DNA of 64,000 nucleotides from Diphasiastrum complanatum (Eukaryota > Streptophyta > Lycopodiopsida > Lycopodiales > Lycopodiaceae). A program made the translations under genes and the position numbers. Below, piece after piece: positions 47,601 to 60,130 of this stretch (its first letter is position 1; each line of letters opens with the position of its first letter). The stretch lies in the NCBI GenBank assembly GCA_029204225.1, contig CM055110.1, positions 46,600,403-46,664,402 on the forward strand, written 5' to 3'. The notes under the pieces were generated by a model, which was not told where the DNA came from, did not search any database, and worked only from the letters and a program-made list of their open reading frames with translations.

Positions 47601-48200
47601 CTCTAGGATTTTCTCTCTCTAGAATCTATTGATCCCCAGGCTTCCTTTAATCATACCTAGATCGTGTGAGGTGATTGCACATCGATCCGAGCTCTCTGGA
47701 CTTCGCTATAATCGATCAAATTTTTCAGCCATAGGAACTTGGCGCCGGCTGGATTCTAGTCATAGTGACATCGGGAGCGGTGCCGACGCTGGTGGCGCCA
47801 GAAGGACAGTGGCGCAACTGGCGCCGGGGACAATGCGAGCGCTAGTGGCTCCAAAAGTAAAGCTTGTAAAGGTAGCTTTACAACAGAGATGAGCTACGAG
47901 ATCTAAAAGTTCTTCTTCACAAGTACCGTGAATGTCTAGCATGGAATCATGTTGAGTTAAAAGGCATATTATTGGATCTACCTCTTATGGATACACAATG
48001 TGCCTGAGAGTAGAGGGGTAGATGACGATAACCCTGATGCCATATTGATGTCATCCTGAAAGTGGGCAGACAATATAGTTGGATTAACAAAGTGGAACAA
48101 AGTGGAGTGACATAGGTTGATTATCAAATCTTCTCTCTACACGTTGATAGCTGGACAACTACACCACATGTGTAACAATGGAATCATAGGCTGATGCGCC
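47601..48200 (+). other. Gypsy relic 5' portion with GGCGCC cluster
   Basis: Four GGCGCC/ggcgca words occur at 47740-47832, including tggcgccggggacaatg, which resembles a gypsy primer site. The downstream sequence leads into the integrase relic with several stops. Assignment is tentative. Confidence 0.35.
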
Positions 48201-49295
48201 CTAACACACGAAGTGACCCAAGTGATGAGTATCGCCCATAAAGGAATAGGCATAGGACATTTCATTGTCGAAGCTGTCAACAAAAAAGTACTGCAACATG
48301 GACTGTGGTGGCCCACAATGTTCAAGAATATTCATTACCAAGTTAAGAGGTGTGACATGTGCCGAAGGTTCAATAGAACCTAAGAAAAGATAGAATGCTG
48401 TTATGACCTATCTTGGCTGAGATGCCATTTGAGAAATGGGGCATTGACTATGTTGTCCCTATTCGTCTAGCTGCGCATGGTTCCCAAGCCTGATATATTA
48501 TTGTAGCCACTAATTACTTAAACCAAATGGGTCAAAGCCAAGACGATGAGGAAAGTTGATACTAATTCCACTGCCAAATTCCTATAAGAAAACATCCTAC
48601 TTCACTTTGGGTGTCCACTCAAACTCGTGAGTGATCACAAAACACATCTTTTAAATGAAACTATCGCTCACTTGTTATCATCATATCTAGTTGTCTATAA
48701 AAAAAGTACTCCCTATTACCCACGATACAACGGACAAGTAGAATCATCGAACAAGTTCCTATATAGCATTATCGTCTACACAATCGGATTAGGAGCACAA
48801 AAGCTTCATGTAGCACTATGGGCTTTCAGGACCACCTTCAAGGTAAGCACTAGACAAATGCCATTTCAGATGTTGTATTGCCAAGCACTTGAGTACAAAG
48901 GAATCTACCGGAGACGCCAGAATCTCATTCAACTCCATGAGACTCATTTCCTAGTTCTCCATGCATTAGCCATGGAGAAGCAATGGAGGAAAGCTTGGCA
49001 TGATTGTAACATCAAAACCAAGGATCTCATCAAGGGAGATTTGACACAATTGTACAAATCCAAGGCACATAAGAGAAAGCTCAAGTTTCTAGGAGAAGGA
49101 CCACGTGAGGTAGTAGAATTTGATCCAACGACACGGTCATACTCACTAACCTACAAGGGCAGTTATTTGATACACCCGTTAACGGAAGCAGGTTGCATCG
49201 CTACTACCCAGCCGATGTTCCAGCTCAGGGATGAGTCTCATTCACCATCCTTGTCATCTTCATCTTCTCGAGAAGGACCATCAGAATCACATTAA
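48201..49295 (+). pseudogene. Ty3/gypsy integrase relic
   Basis: Broken frames keep the integrase zinc region (GHF, TVVAHNVQEY-like and C-x2-C in CDMCRRF) and then a good open stretch (48627-49295, 222 codons) with SDHKTHLLNETI, STPYYPRYNGQVESSNK and the C-terminal WHDCNIKTKDLIKGDL region. It ends in a Ser-rich tail. The core Asp of VSDHKT and the Glu of QVESSNK are visible; the first core Asp region is broken by stops. RT and RNase H are missing. Confidence 0.75.
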
Positions 49296-50600
49296 GATAG
49301 ACTAGATAGGCGTAGATAGAAATAGCCTCAGTTTCCTTTGCTTGTCTAGTAATCGTTCTTAATTAGTTAGACCAACATTAGCAAGTTAAATCGAGTAGGA
49401 TAGCAATTAAATAGTTAGGATTCAGACCCTGAAGGCATGTTAGAAGATTCATATAAAGATACCTACATGAATTTTCCGACGAAATTTTAGATGCTACAAA
49501 TCGTATGAGGAATATCTCAAAGAGCATCGACAAAATACTCACAAGGGAGCTCTAGAACCCACATCTATTGGGAGCATCACCACCAACGAAGTTGACAAAT
49601 AGCGGACTGACCAACAAGCAAAACCAAAGCCCAACACCTTACAAACTTATTCTATGACGACGGAAACAAACACATGGCCAAGTCGGGAAAAGTTATTAGA
49701 TCTACGAAAAATGTAAAGTCATACACCCATAAGAAAGTGCAATGTACTCGCAAGCCAAAGGCATGAGAATTAGTGGTAGACTAGCTCTCAAATGGGCCCA
49801 AAATGGTTTAAACTTTTCTTATAAAAGTCAAGTTGTTAAGACACATGGTTTTGGGTCCACCAAAAACCCTAACCCTAGTATTGTCTATATAAGGGCATGT
49901 GACACCATTTTTGTAGCCACCTTTTTTATTTGCAAATAATAGAGTTTGAGAATGAAAGATAGAACATCTCCTCCCCTTTCCTACTTTCATTGTCAAAGGA
50001 CCTCCATTTTGTGTGTATGTGATTATTTGTGGATGATGAATACTTGATCTTGTCTTTGTTTAATCATGCTATCACAATCAAGAACTATCATTAGCACAAG
50101 CACTCATCTCACCTAGTTTCTAAAATCAATCCACAAGATTCACATATAGCCAAAATAGGTGTTAGATCCACAAACGTGGAGTGATCACTAATATCCAGGT
50201 TTTCAATGCATTGTTCACCTCCATTGAGAAGATCAACCTCTTGAGGAAAACATCTAGAGCCAAAGATGCCTTGATAATCAAGAAGACACCAAAGCAAGGA
50301 AAGAATAACCAAAACAAGAAAAAAACCAAAAAGAGAGGAGCAAAGTGATGAACAATACCCAAAACTTAGGCTTATTCCATGTTTAGATCCCAAGCTAAGC
50401 TTGACAACCTTAGCAAGCCTACGTTCTCACTCCCATTATGTAGTTTAGCCCTCTCCCCATTGGATCGAAACCCGATACTACACTCGAATGCTCACCCGGT
50501 CATAGATCCATAAACCCTTCTTTAGCCCTCTAAATCCGTAACAAGTATATTGCTAGAATCTAGCTAGGAAACTAAGCCGTTATGAATAGTTAACTCATGG
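49296..50600. other. Unassigned, possible LTR near 49700-50100
   Basis: A TATA-like tctatataagggc at about 49889 and a telomere-like aaccctaaccctag just before it suggest a promoter-bearing LTR of the preceding gypsy relic, but no terminal repeat pair was found. The minus-strand frame 50109-50393 has a hydrophobic stretch (LFGFFLVLVILSLLW) and no known motif. Confidence 0.3.
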
Positions 50601-50611
50601 GCTTTATCGAT

Positions 50612-51240
50612 CTACAAAAGGTACTCATTGTATGAGGTAATATGTTCCCAAGCGATCATAAGATATCTTGTAACTCCCAAATCATCACTGTCAAGGGCAT
50701 GAACACGTAGCTGGTAGATAGCATCATGGAGATCTAACTCTTGTGACACAGTCTTGGAATTAAAATCCCTAGTGAGAAAAATATGTTCTTGCCCTGCAAA
50801 TTTGACATTCTCCAAGAAGAAATCAATACAAGGTGAGCCAATACCCTCAACAATAAAAAAGAGGACTTTGGGAGAAAGTAGCATGCAACAACAAAGAGGT
50901 CCCGAAACCAATGCCCTATCCATCAATGCAGATCCAAATACAGCGTGCATGCTCATTATGTCTGATAAACTCGATGATCAAGTGAACAGACTCTTTGTAT
51001 AAGCAAGTGACCCCACCAGAACCATGTCGACTCATTGATCTAGTTTTCGGCCTATATATTGAATTGCCATATGTACCCTAGGAAGGTAGATAGTCCTCTC
51101 TCTTGACTTTGATGAGTCTCCATGAAAAGCAACAAATTAGTAATACGTCCAATAATAAAATCAATTGGGTCATTAGTGGATGAAGAGTGTATACCATTGC
51201 AATTCCACACTCTAATCTGAAGGTGGAGTGGATGGGGTCT
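50612..51240 (-). pseudogene. LINE (L1-type) endonuclease relic
   Basis: On the minus strand broken frames read VWNCNGIHSS, then LLLFMETHQS, GSGGVTCLYKE, HARCIWI and LTRDFNSKT. This is the motif order of the APE-type endonuclease at the start of plant LINE ORF2 (W-N-C-N-G, ETH, and the GDFN-type catalytic motif, here RDFNS). The last open part is 50612-50956. Stops and frame shifts interrupt it, and RT is absent. LTR absence fits a LINE. Confidence 0.6.
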
Positions 51241-51502
51241 CGAGATTCTTCCTAAACTTAGGGCACTAACTCCCTATTTTTGGGAGCTTCTAGATGCATT
51301 ATCAAGATATTGAACATGTATGTCCCTATAAATCACTATCCTACCTTATTCACGTGCTATTTGCAAGGCCTAACTCCTTTCGTCAACTTGCATATAGATA
51401 AGATATCATCCAAGAAGATAGTTGTACTTTTGGGTTTCGCTTTAAACATAGAACACATCTTTTCTCTAGTGAGTAAAACTATTTGTTCTCCAAGCCCAAT
51501 CC

Positions 51503-51504
<2 letters not shown>

Positions 51505-51569
<65 letters not shown>
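51505..51569. repeat. (GA)n microsatellite
   Basis: About 65 bases of GA repeat. Confidence 0.92.
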
Positions 51570-51571
<2 letters not shown>

Positions 51572-52632
51572 TCTCGTATGACTTGCTTTGATCGTGCAAA
51601 GTTTCATAGCATGCTCCCTAACTTTGGAAGGTTTCATTGCATGCCCCATAGGCTTAGATAAGAAAAAGCTACAACACATGACTTAGCGACTCTCCTAGGT
51701 TTCACTACTTGTAAGAAGAAAAGTTAGATATGTAATACAATAAGGGAGTGTTGGTGCAAGGAAGTAACAAAACTAATGCATATATGCGTCCTAAAATGAT
51801 TCAAAAAAGACTAATAATAATATAAGCTTACAAATTTCTTTGACCAACACGAACACATAGTAGCGTTCAGAGATTTGCAAAGAAAGAAAGGGCTTGCGTA
51901 TCTGCTGCTAAAGCTTTTCTCGGCAAAAGATCTTGCAGCCTATCTAGTATCCATGTTTCGCTTTTCTTCTCCTTGAATTATGTAAATAAATGAATATCTT
52001 CTATTTTTGTGAAATATCTATTCATCGTCGCGAAGCTATTAAGCCGTGTAGCAGGCACTGGGCAGGCTTCTGAAGCAACAAGGTAGCAGGGCAATCGTGT
52101 ATGTCCCGACCATCGGGCGTCTGTGGCCACTACTCCGCTCCACAAAGGACGAATACGTTGCTTTTAATGCCTGTCTTATTATGTGCACATCTCAAAATCA
52201 TATCATACAAGGAGTAGCTGACAAAAAATCATGCATGCAAAAGGAAGTGATTTTTTTGATCTACAGTTGAAAGCAAGAGTATCTGTACTGTGAGTTGAGT
52301 GAAAGCATTCGGTTGGGGGTTTCACAGACTATTTTTGCTTTTCGGTTTGGTTCCTGTTACAAAATATTTGAGCGAGCAGGTATGTTTGTTCTGTGTTAAC
52401 GGACACCATCCACCCTCGGAGCTGGGAAGTAGAATATCTTGCTCTTGTAACGGATTTCTGTCACTCTCTGGGTTTTGCGGAGTGATTTTGTGGCCAAAGC
52501 ATCAATTGGATCGTCAATACTACTGCGAAATCGTGTTTCAAATAGTTCTAGTTGAATCGATTCAAAGATTTGATACAAGGAATTTAGGGTTCGAAGTCAT
52601 AGCTTGCCTGTATCCTCTGTTCTATTATTCAA
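51570..52632. other. Upstream region of the RING-CH gene
   Basis: No gene recognised before the host gene. It probably contains its promoter and 5' untranslated region, but no clear TATA box or start could be fixed. An intron in the untranslated region is possible. Confidence 0.35.
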
Positions 52633-52767
52633 CTTGGTACGAATCTTCAAAAATAAAAGATTCACTACAAGGGGAAACAATATTAAAGATTGGTATCATC
52701 AATCTTGGTACTAATCTTTCAAATATATAAGATTCATTACAACAGGAAAAGACATTGGAGATTCGTA
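52633..52767 (+). repeat. 71-bp tandem duplication before the start codon
   Basis: 52633-52703 and 52704-52767 are two imperfect copies (cttggtacNaatctt, aagattcaNtacaa). The second runs up to the start ATG at 52768. It sits in the presumed 5' untranslated region. Confidence 0.7.
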
Positions 52768-55611
52768 ATGGAAAGCCATTATGTGTTGGAGGTCGATCGG
52801 CTGTCTGGCTCCCCTTCCGCCATTCATTCTTCCAAGGACAATGGAGGTAGCCTTATTCAAGAAGATGGTCCTCAAACGCAAAGTGATCACATTGTTTCCT
52901 TTGGTTGCGTTGAGAATCTGCAGACAGAAGGCCTTAATGAAAATGAGAGTTCTCCAAACGCATCCACATTGACTGAAGGTGCAAACACCTTTCCTCTTGG
53001 CCTTCAGGAGTGCCGTATTTGTCAAGAAGAAGACGAGGAGGGGAATCTGGAGACTCCTTGTGCTTGTTCTGGCACTGTCAAGGTTGGCATTAGGATCGAA
53101 TTTATAGACGGCAGAGTTGTTGCATAAAATAAGGCATTCAGAATTATTATCATATGGCTGCTTGTTATGTTTTGCAGTTTGCACATCGGAAATGTGTCCA
53201 GAGATGGTGCAATGAAAAAGGGGACACCATTTGCGAGATATGTCATCAGGTATAATAACATTGGCATTCTGGCCGTTTCATGGATATTATTTGTGTTGCC
53301 AGATCCATGTGAACTTCGGCAGCCTGCGCTTTGCAAGAACTGTATAGTAGGATGCGTGTCCAAACAATTCAAAAAAGTCGCATCTGTGATGCATTCACAT
53401 GCTTAGTATGCTTGTTTCTAGCATGTTCTCCGATTGCATCTTGTAAGCTGGAACGGCCTGTTCCTGCTTTGTTCTTTTTTTTCTACAAGAGCTTCGACTA
53501 TAGCATCTCTTAAACCTCATCTATACACGTGTTGCATTTATGTAAGCTTTTCGTTTTTGCTTGGTGTATTTCATTGCTTCTCATTAGCGCCATTAACAAT
53601 TATATTCTTGTCTGACCGATTGAACAATCTTTTCTCAACGTGACAGTCATACAAGAATGGCTATACTGCCACTCCTCGGCCAGATGATTCCGGGTATGCT
53701 TCAACTTGGATATGTACATCGCTTAGTTCTGTGGTTTCACTTCATGGCGGTCAAATGGATGTCATTATGAGCATTGGGCCTTTTCTATTGTACTTGAAGA
53801 AGCACAGTATCTAATAACGAATTGTCTTATTTGTGAATCACATCGCTTCTTCAGATGTTGTCTATTTTCTAGAAGCTTGTTTCTTCTTAAGAGCATTTCA
53901 GCCTGGTCTCCTCCTACATATTAATAATATGAATGGGAAGCATTACCTTCAATACAGCTTACAAGGAAGTGTTGTCTCGCTCTGTTACCTAATAAAAATC
54001 TGCATAGCTTTTGCATTCTTGAAGTGTTAGCATATTAGAAGCGGCCAATGGAAACTATTCCTATTGATGTAGGATGCTTCACACACGTGCACGATTTCGC
54101 TCATCTCTTACAATTTTATCAATAAACAAGAATCTATGCATCCTAACAAATTAGCAACCCTTGCATAGTCTACTTTACAGCTGTACAATGGAGCATTCAT
54201 GATACTAGTCCAACATGTAGCTGTTAGCCCTTATAATCACTCGTGTTGTTGGAGGGCATATTTCTTTACCTAAACATGGAGTAGGACAGGAAAGTTTTGA
54301 AACAGAGGTTTGAAATTCTCTAGCATTTCAGGTTTTAAAATTTAGCCTCCCTAACACTCTCTATTCGAATTGTGAGCAAGCAGTGAAGCATGGGGACTAA
54401 CTGGCATCCATCAGCTCGACCCTCGTGATCAACGGATCATCTCAATGGCTGCGGCACAGCATCATATGTTGGAAGCAGAGTACAACGATTTTTCTGCAGC
54501 AAATGCCAGTGGTACCGCCTGCTGCCGCTCAGCTGCACTTATTGTAAGTCTTGGTGGTTTTTTTAATTTTTGCAACTTTGATCTCTGATATCTGAATTTT
54601 TATCTGCTTTTATTAGTCATGTAAACCTACCTCATGCTTTCAAGTTGAAATGTTGGATGGAATAAGTCTGGAGGCAGTTTTGATTCATCTAGCAAGCTAT
54701 TTTAACGTCTTAATTGGATTTGCCCTTTTGCAATTTTGCAAACAGCATTTAGTATGGTTTGTGTTGAGATTAAACTGGGATACATGTGGCATTGCTTCTT
54801 TGCCTTCTATGGCAGTTAATGGCGTTGCTACTACTTCGCCATGCTCTTTCTATGGCTGCATCTGGAGCTGATGAAGATGCCTCCACTTTTTTCACGGTAT
54901 CTCAATTTAAAATCTTAACATGGACTAAATCTGTCTTTTATAGTTGGGGGAAGTTTAGAAACTCAAGATTAACTGAATAGACTTCCTCAAGGTAGATGTT
55001 CAAAATTGATTTCAAGGTAGATGTTCACTCACTGCAGATGTTATAATTTCTTTCAGATCTCTTCCTAATGCATCTGTCCATGAAACATGCACTGCAGCTG
55101 TTCTTGCTTCGAGCAGCGGGTTTTCTTCTTCCGTGCTATATTATGGCTCGAGCTTTGGATATTTTACAGCGGAGACGACAAAGACAGGTATAACTGGCAA
55201 CCCTTATGCTCATTTGTTTTTTGATTAGTTTATACTCATACCAGAAGTTTTGATATGGTGAGAAGTTCGTGTTCATCTCTGCACGCACCTTAGCTCAATT
55301 TGGATGGTGTTGGTATGCATTGTTCTGAGAATAAGAGGTTTGTATCTCCGAGAATAGAGGTTTGATACAGAAAAAGAATCGAAGTCTTGATGGTACTTTA
55401 TTTATGCTATCAAACCTAGTTCACCATATGAGAAGCTCAGCAGAATTCATTTTGGTATTTATCATTAATTTCTTTTCTTCTTTTATCATTGAAGGAAGCA
55501 GCTTTGGCGGCAGCTGAAGTTGCTCTCATACTTCAAACAGGAGAAGCCAGAGGAGCACATTTTTCAGTAGCTCATGGATCTGGCAGAGGGTTTTTTGGCA
55601 TAAGGTCATGA
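52768..55611 (+). CDS. RING-CH (RINGv) E3 ubiquitin ligase, seven exons
   Basis: Host gene of the plant RING-CH/DUF3675-type family, expected to transfer ubiquitin to membrane-linked targets. Coding exons by GT-AG sites: 52768-53082, 53178-53249, 53647-53693, 54384-54543, 54816-54896, 55098-55187 and 55495-55611, giving 293 residues with phase kept throughout. The C4HC3 RING-CH domain has C82, C85, C98, C100, H108, C111, C124, C127 and is split by intron 1. Then follow a Pro-containing linker ([14 protein letters not shown]), a conserved helical segment ([23 protein letters not shown]), and two hydrophobic segments around [11 protein letters not shown] and [12 protein letters not shown], likely membrane-embedded, before a Gly-rich tail (GRGFFGIRS). 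The start [14 protein letters not shown] opens an acidic Ser-rich N-terminus typical of the family. All metal ligands and splice sites are present, so it appears functional. No transposon interrupts it; intron 3 (690 bp) is the largest. Confidence 0.88.
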
Positions 55612-57960
55612 GGCATTCTGATGTTGTCATGCTAGCTTCGATGTACATTTTTCAAGCATTGTAACTTTTGTAACAACTGCTGATAGTAGATGCATGATCC
55701 TGAAAGAGGTCTTTGTATATTGGATGGGACCCTTCATGTGATTAGCATTTCACTTCTGCAATGCTGCTCATCTCAAGAAGAAGCATTGTGCTAACAAAAG
55801 GCCATAGCAAAGCAAAAACGCCGAGTATATCCAAGTCCTCATAGAAACGTCTTATTGAAGAGCCCCAAAAAACCCAGACTTTCAAAGGGGTGGGGATAGT
55901 TTTGTTCCAATTATTAAGTTCAAGTGCGGACATTTTGTGATTAAATGAAATGCGAGCTTTTTTCACTGGAGCGGTAATTGAGATAAATGCACTGACAATT
56001 CGTATTTTCGAGATGTGTTGAGGAGAACTGTGTTGTTGAAAGTGACTATATTTTGTGTAAGAAATAACATCTAAGACATGACATCAATTCAAGGTAGATT
56101 CATTCAGTATCCTATTGTGAATGAAGATGCACGACATTAGAGCAGCTAATGCAATGCATCACCAAACAAACCCACATAGAACTTTTTTATGCCAACATAG
56201 TTCACATGTATGAAAATGACAAAGCTTCCAAACTAACTTTACATGTGGCCAGCAATATTTTTCATGCACTGATCATCCATATAGATGCAGCACCTTTGGG
56301 GTGGCCCACGTGACATTAGTCAAATAAGAGGCTGTATTACTTTTTGATTATATTAAATGGTTAATGAGCGGTGGGAGGATATTACTACTTTGATAGTCCA
56401 CTTTTGTGTTGATGCATACCACATTAACTTGCCAAGGTCATCTTATGCTTCTATAGTCGACCAATATATATTGTTACAGGGAATTGTATCGTTACAGAAT
56501 AGCTTTATGTTAATGTAGAGCTCAAATATAGCGAAAATATTTTTAGAATATAGATTATGAATCTTTCCACCAAGATCTTGATTACTATGAGGTATAATGT
56601 GGAATACATCCACCAAAATTTTGATTACTATGAGGTATAATGTGGAATACATGGTTGACGCAAGGATTTTTTTTGGAAAGTTTGACGTAGGTTTAACTTC
56701 ATTAATCTTCGTAGAGATATGAAAAATATTTGACAATCACCAATTCACTTGGATCTTCTTGATCTTGATGAATCATTAGTAGATTTTGACAATCTTCCTA
56801 GAGAATACTAGAACAATGTTGAATATGTTTTATGATGACTCTCAAAAACAAAAGTGACTTTAGATTTTCACTATAACAAACAACTTTACTTTCAACAACA
56901 CATAGCGCCAAGAAGATAAGAAAAGAGTGTCAAACAAGTGATGAGCCTTTCCAAGGTAAATGTGTGTTTTAAAAGTTCACTTTATGTTAAAGCAACATTT
57001 TTGCTTATAGGCATCACAAATAACAAGTATTTACAAATTGAGCATGATGTCTAAATAATCTTTCCCTCAAAGGACGAGAGCTTCTTTGGGATTAAAGAAC
57101 TTTTTTGGAGCTTGATGTGATGTATAGCATCAATGCTTTCCATCAAATCATTAAATCTTTTTTCTAGTTGGTGTAATCCAAGCAATGTGTTTAAGGATTC
57201 TTTAAGAAATCATCATCATGATTAACAAATGTTTAGCCAAAAATAGGAAGATCTCCTCGTGGGAAAGAAAATTGTTGTAGAAAAGCTCACACACGCTCCT
57301 AAGCCACATTTGTTGGGATTCGATAGGTGGATCAACCGACAATGCCTGTTGTAGCAAATGCAGTAGCAGGGAATCCTCAGTAAACGAAACTAAGTCTATC
57401 GATTTAGTAATCAGACCGACTTCGAAGTCTCAAAGTCTGTCCTACTTGATTGATCACAGCTTCAAAGTTGCTGGATCGACTAAGTCGATTCCCTAGCCAT
57501 GCACAAATTATCTTGATTACAGAATTTAGCTTTGCGGAAACATTTTAGGTGAAGTACATTAGAGCGATAAATTGACAGGAGCTATCAGTCATAAAAGAAC
57601 AATTTAATCTACTAACAACGAATAACCAGAACATGAACTAAAGAAAACATTCAAGACGATATGCATTACTTAGATTATTGGAACAGAAGTTATTCAGTCA
57701 TGAAAGAAATGTACAGTTTGGAATGCATGCAGAGTCGTGATCCTCCTGAAACAATACTCTGTGATAACAGAGAGGAAGATCAAAGCAATTGCATTCTGAA
57801 GCTCGACTTGACCGAATTGGTCGACAAGTGAGCTGATACAATGTTCATGCAGATAGTAGATGGAGCCTTTGGTTGTTCATGAAGCTTAACCGCAACAATT
57901 GATAAGTAGTTGTAGATATACACATGGCTAATCGATTAAAAGAATGATTAATGTGTGATT
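55612..57960. other. Downstream intergenic stretch
   Basis: No second gene seen. The beginning holds the 3' untranslated region of the RING-CH gene; its polyadenylation site could not be fixed. 56566-56608 and 56609-56651 form a 43-bp tandem duplication (tccaccaaNatNttgattac). The stretch 57300-57850 is rich in tcgac words and may be a decayed LTR. Confidence 0.4.
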
Positions 57961-58200
57961 TACAAACTAGATTAAGGCACTACGTGTTGTTGGCAGTCGC
58001 ACTCAAAAAATATCTGATTTGGTTGGAGATTTTGTTCGATTGTGACAAATGTACTGGTGAGCTGCCAAATTGATGACATTGACGTTTGAGACTTCGATGT
58101 TGATGAAGTCGATGACGTGGAAGTCAAGGACTTCATAGCTTGCCTTGAGTAGACGTCGGAGACTTCGATGTCGAGGAAGTTGATGACGTGGAAGGTACTG
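57961..58200 (-). repeat. Dispersed repeat copy 2 with 36-bp direct repeats
   Basis: 57965-58060 resembles 39690-39780. It is followed by two copies of a 36-bp unit (gagacttcgatgt-ga-gaagt-gatgacgtggaag) at about 58088 and 58160, 72 bp apart. Open frames across it on the minus strand are Ser/Thr-rich (STSSTSSTSKS) because of the repeat and are unlikely to be real genes. Confidence 0.5.
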
Positions 58201-58562
58201 GCAACATATGCACCAGGCGACAATTTGCAACAAGGGAGCATGTCACAGAGTCATTGTCATATCTACAACGAAATTGTTTCACCCTGCTCACCTCCCGCGA
58301 TATGACATTGCACTCAACAACCAATTTTAGTAGCTGCCACGATTCATGCTGCTATTCGCACTGGTCCTAGCCTTTTCTCAGATACTGCCATGCCTCAGAT
58401 TTTGATACCCGACCTCACCGCAACAATTTAATCAAGGTCAAGGTGCGAATGAAGGATAGAATATTGAGGAGACATTCCAACAGTTCACAGTAGGTTTCAG
58501 AGGATAGACTATCCACAAAAAGGATTTCAACATCAAGGGCTTTTAAGCAACCATCGATAGTC

Positions 58563-58787
58563 GATGAAGGGATTCATCCTTATGAATTGTCTCATGGTGG
58601 CTGGGTTCTTAAATTCAAAATGTCCAAGTTGGAAAAGAAAAAAGAACTGGAAGAAATACCCACACTTGGTGATCAGCCCAAGTGGCAGTTACTTGTTTTT
58701 GAGAAAACTCCTGAGGCAATCAGAAGTTATGCAACAAGCCCTCAACAGCTCAAGGTGGACCCGTATTATGTTTTGATGCTTGATTAA
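58563..58787 (+). CDS. Unrecognised 74-residue coding-like stretch
   Basis: An open stretch without its own clear start (a Met is present inside at KFKMSKLEKK). It is strongly charged and contains PYELSHGGWVLKF, a Lys/Glu-rich helix and QLLVFEKTPEAI, ending in DPYYVLMLD and TAA. Composition looks coding, unlike its surroundings. It could be an exon or gene fragment carried by a transposon. I do not recognise the family. It stops just before a copia integrase relic. Confidence 0.3.
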   Translation, partial: DEGIHPYELSHGGWVLKFKMSKLEKKKELEEIPTLGDQPKWQLLVFEKTPEAIRSYATSPQQLKVDPYYVLMLD

Positions 58788-59040
58788 GACTTCTCTAGCA
58801 ATGTTAATCATCCTACTTGTGAAAGTTGTGTTTTAGGAAAGCATGCTAGGAAACCATTTAAGGCTGATCATGTATAGAAGTATTCTAAAAATCTTATTGA
58901 ATTGTACATAGTGACATTTTAGGTCCAATGCATACTCCATCCTTAAGAGGATCAAAGTACTTTATTACTTTCATAGATGATTATTCTAGAAGGTGTGTAG
59001 TTTATTTCATCAAACAAAAAGAAAAATCTTTGTAAGTATG
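58788..59040 (+). pseudogene. Copia integrase relic J
   Basis: Plus-strand frames read CESCVLGKHARKPFKADH, the end of the integrase zinc region (C-x2-C), then after a stop and a frame change LGPMHTPSLRGSKYFITFIDDYSRR, the first part of the integrase core. Both ends are truncated and the HSD motif is damaged. It belongs to the copia type of relic L rather than D or C. Confidence 0.65.
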
Positions 59041-60130
59041 GATGTAATCTTCCTAATGGTCTAGATTGACTAGCATGACATAGCCTTATGAATTATGTAC
59101 ATAAAATAATATAAGAATGTTATTTGGACCAATTCAACCCCTCCACATAACTTTCACACATGTGGCTTCCACTTTGACCCGTGGTCAAACTATTTGAGTT
59201 TTTCATATTTAGGCCTCAAGTTGATATTTGCCAATTTGTACTATTTTTTTACATTCCCCCTCAAATTCAACTTGGCCAAAAAAAGTCATTATTCATGCTT
59301 ACCATAACTAAGTTAAGACTTTTTTGATGAAGATTAATTTCTAAGTGTGGCTCCTCCTTGGAAACATCCCAAGGTTTCAGTGTCTTCTTATAACCTTCAA
59401 AACAACGCATGCAAAAATAGCTAGTCCACAACATACTAGTATCTACATTATGCTTCTAAGAAGCCAATCGACATGGCTTTTCCAATATTCTGTCATCAAG
59501 AAGTAATGAAAACATCAGAAAACTAGCAACTGACAAAGTTCATACTCACCTTTTGCCCCTTTATACCTCACTCCAAGTGAGTACATCACATAAAACATGA
59601 GCATCATTAATAATGAAGCATCAATAATGAGCATTAGAGGAGTTTCAAATTCGAAATAAAACCTATAAGGAATAGAAAAAAAGTCTGAATAAAACACAGA
59701 TTGTTTCTTTGCTTGCCCACACCACTCCCGAAGTCTAAACTACACCCAATGGTATAACCATCTCATCTACAATTATGGTCAAGCAAACCAACTATTTTCA
59801 TGATTACATTTTGCTTAACTACAGTTTAACAAATATGATTTTGAATGTACATTCCCTCCATCTTGACAGTGAAATCAAAATATGACCATCATCTCCACAT
59901 TTAAATATGGAAGAAATTACCATTACAAAAGTAATCAGAAAAAATTGGTGATGTTGCATCATGTAGGAATATAATTGTGATAGCATTCAAATATTTTTTT
60001 GTGGTATTTATATTCTGAATACTCTGAACCTTGTGTTTGATTATGTACTTTATGTAATGATGACTTTGTATCATCTCCATTTGGACATTCCTATTGACTT
60101 GGCACCTTAAGAGAAAAGAGGAGTCAAAGG
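59041..60130 (-). other. Unassigned, with an LTR/polypurine boundary near 59253
   Basis: At about 59250 the plus text tttacaTTCCCCCTCaaattc reads on the other strand as a polypurine tract GAGGGGGAA followed by LTR start TGTAAAAAA, so a minus-strand copia 3' end probably lies here. No pol motif can be followed above it and the rest is AT-rich without a gene. Confidence 0.4.

Noticed and set aside
49840-49880. Telomere-like aaccctaaccctag
   Set aside because: Only about two units, next to a TATA-like box; more likely chance or LTR sequence than an interstitial telomere.
51280-51679. Glu-Arg repeat frames over the GA tract
   Set aside because: Simple repeat translated; no start context or motif.
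52299-52730. 143-codon open frame just upstream of the RING-CH start
   Set aside because: It runs through the tandem duplication in the presumed 5' untranslated region, has no recognised domain, and is in competition with the well-supported ATG at 52768.
58133-58324. Ser/Thr-rich minus-strand frame STSSTSSTSKS
   Set aside because: Produced by a 36-bp direct repeat; frames differ between the repeat copies.
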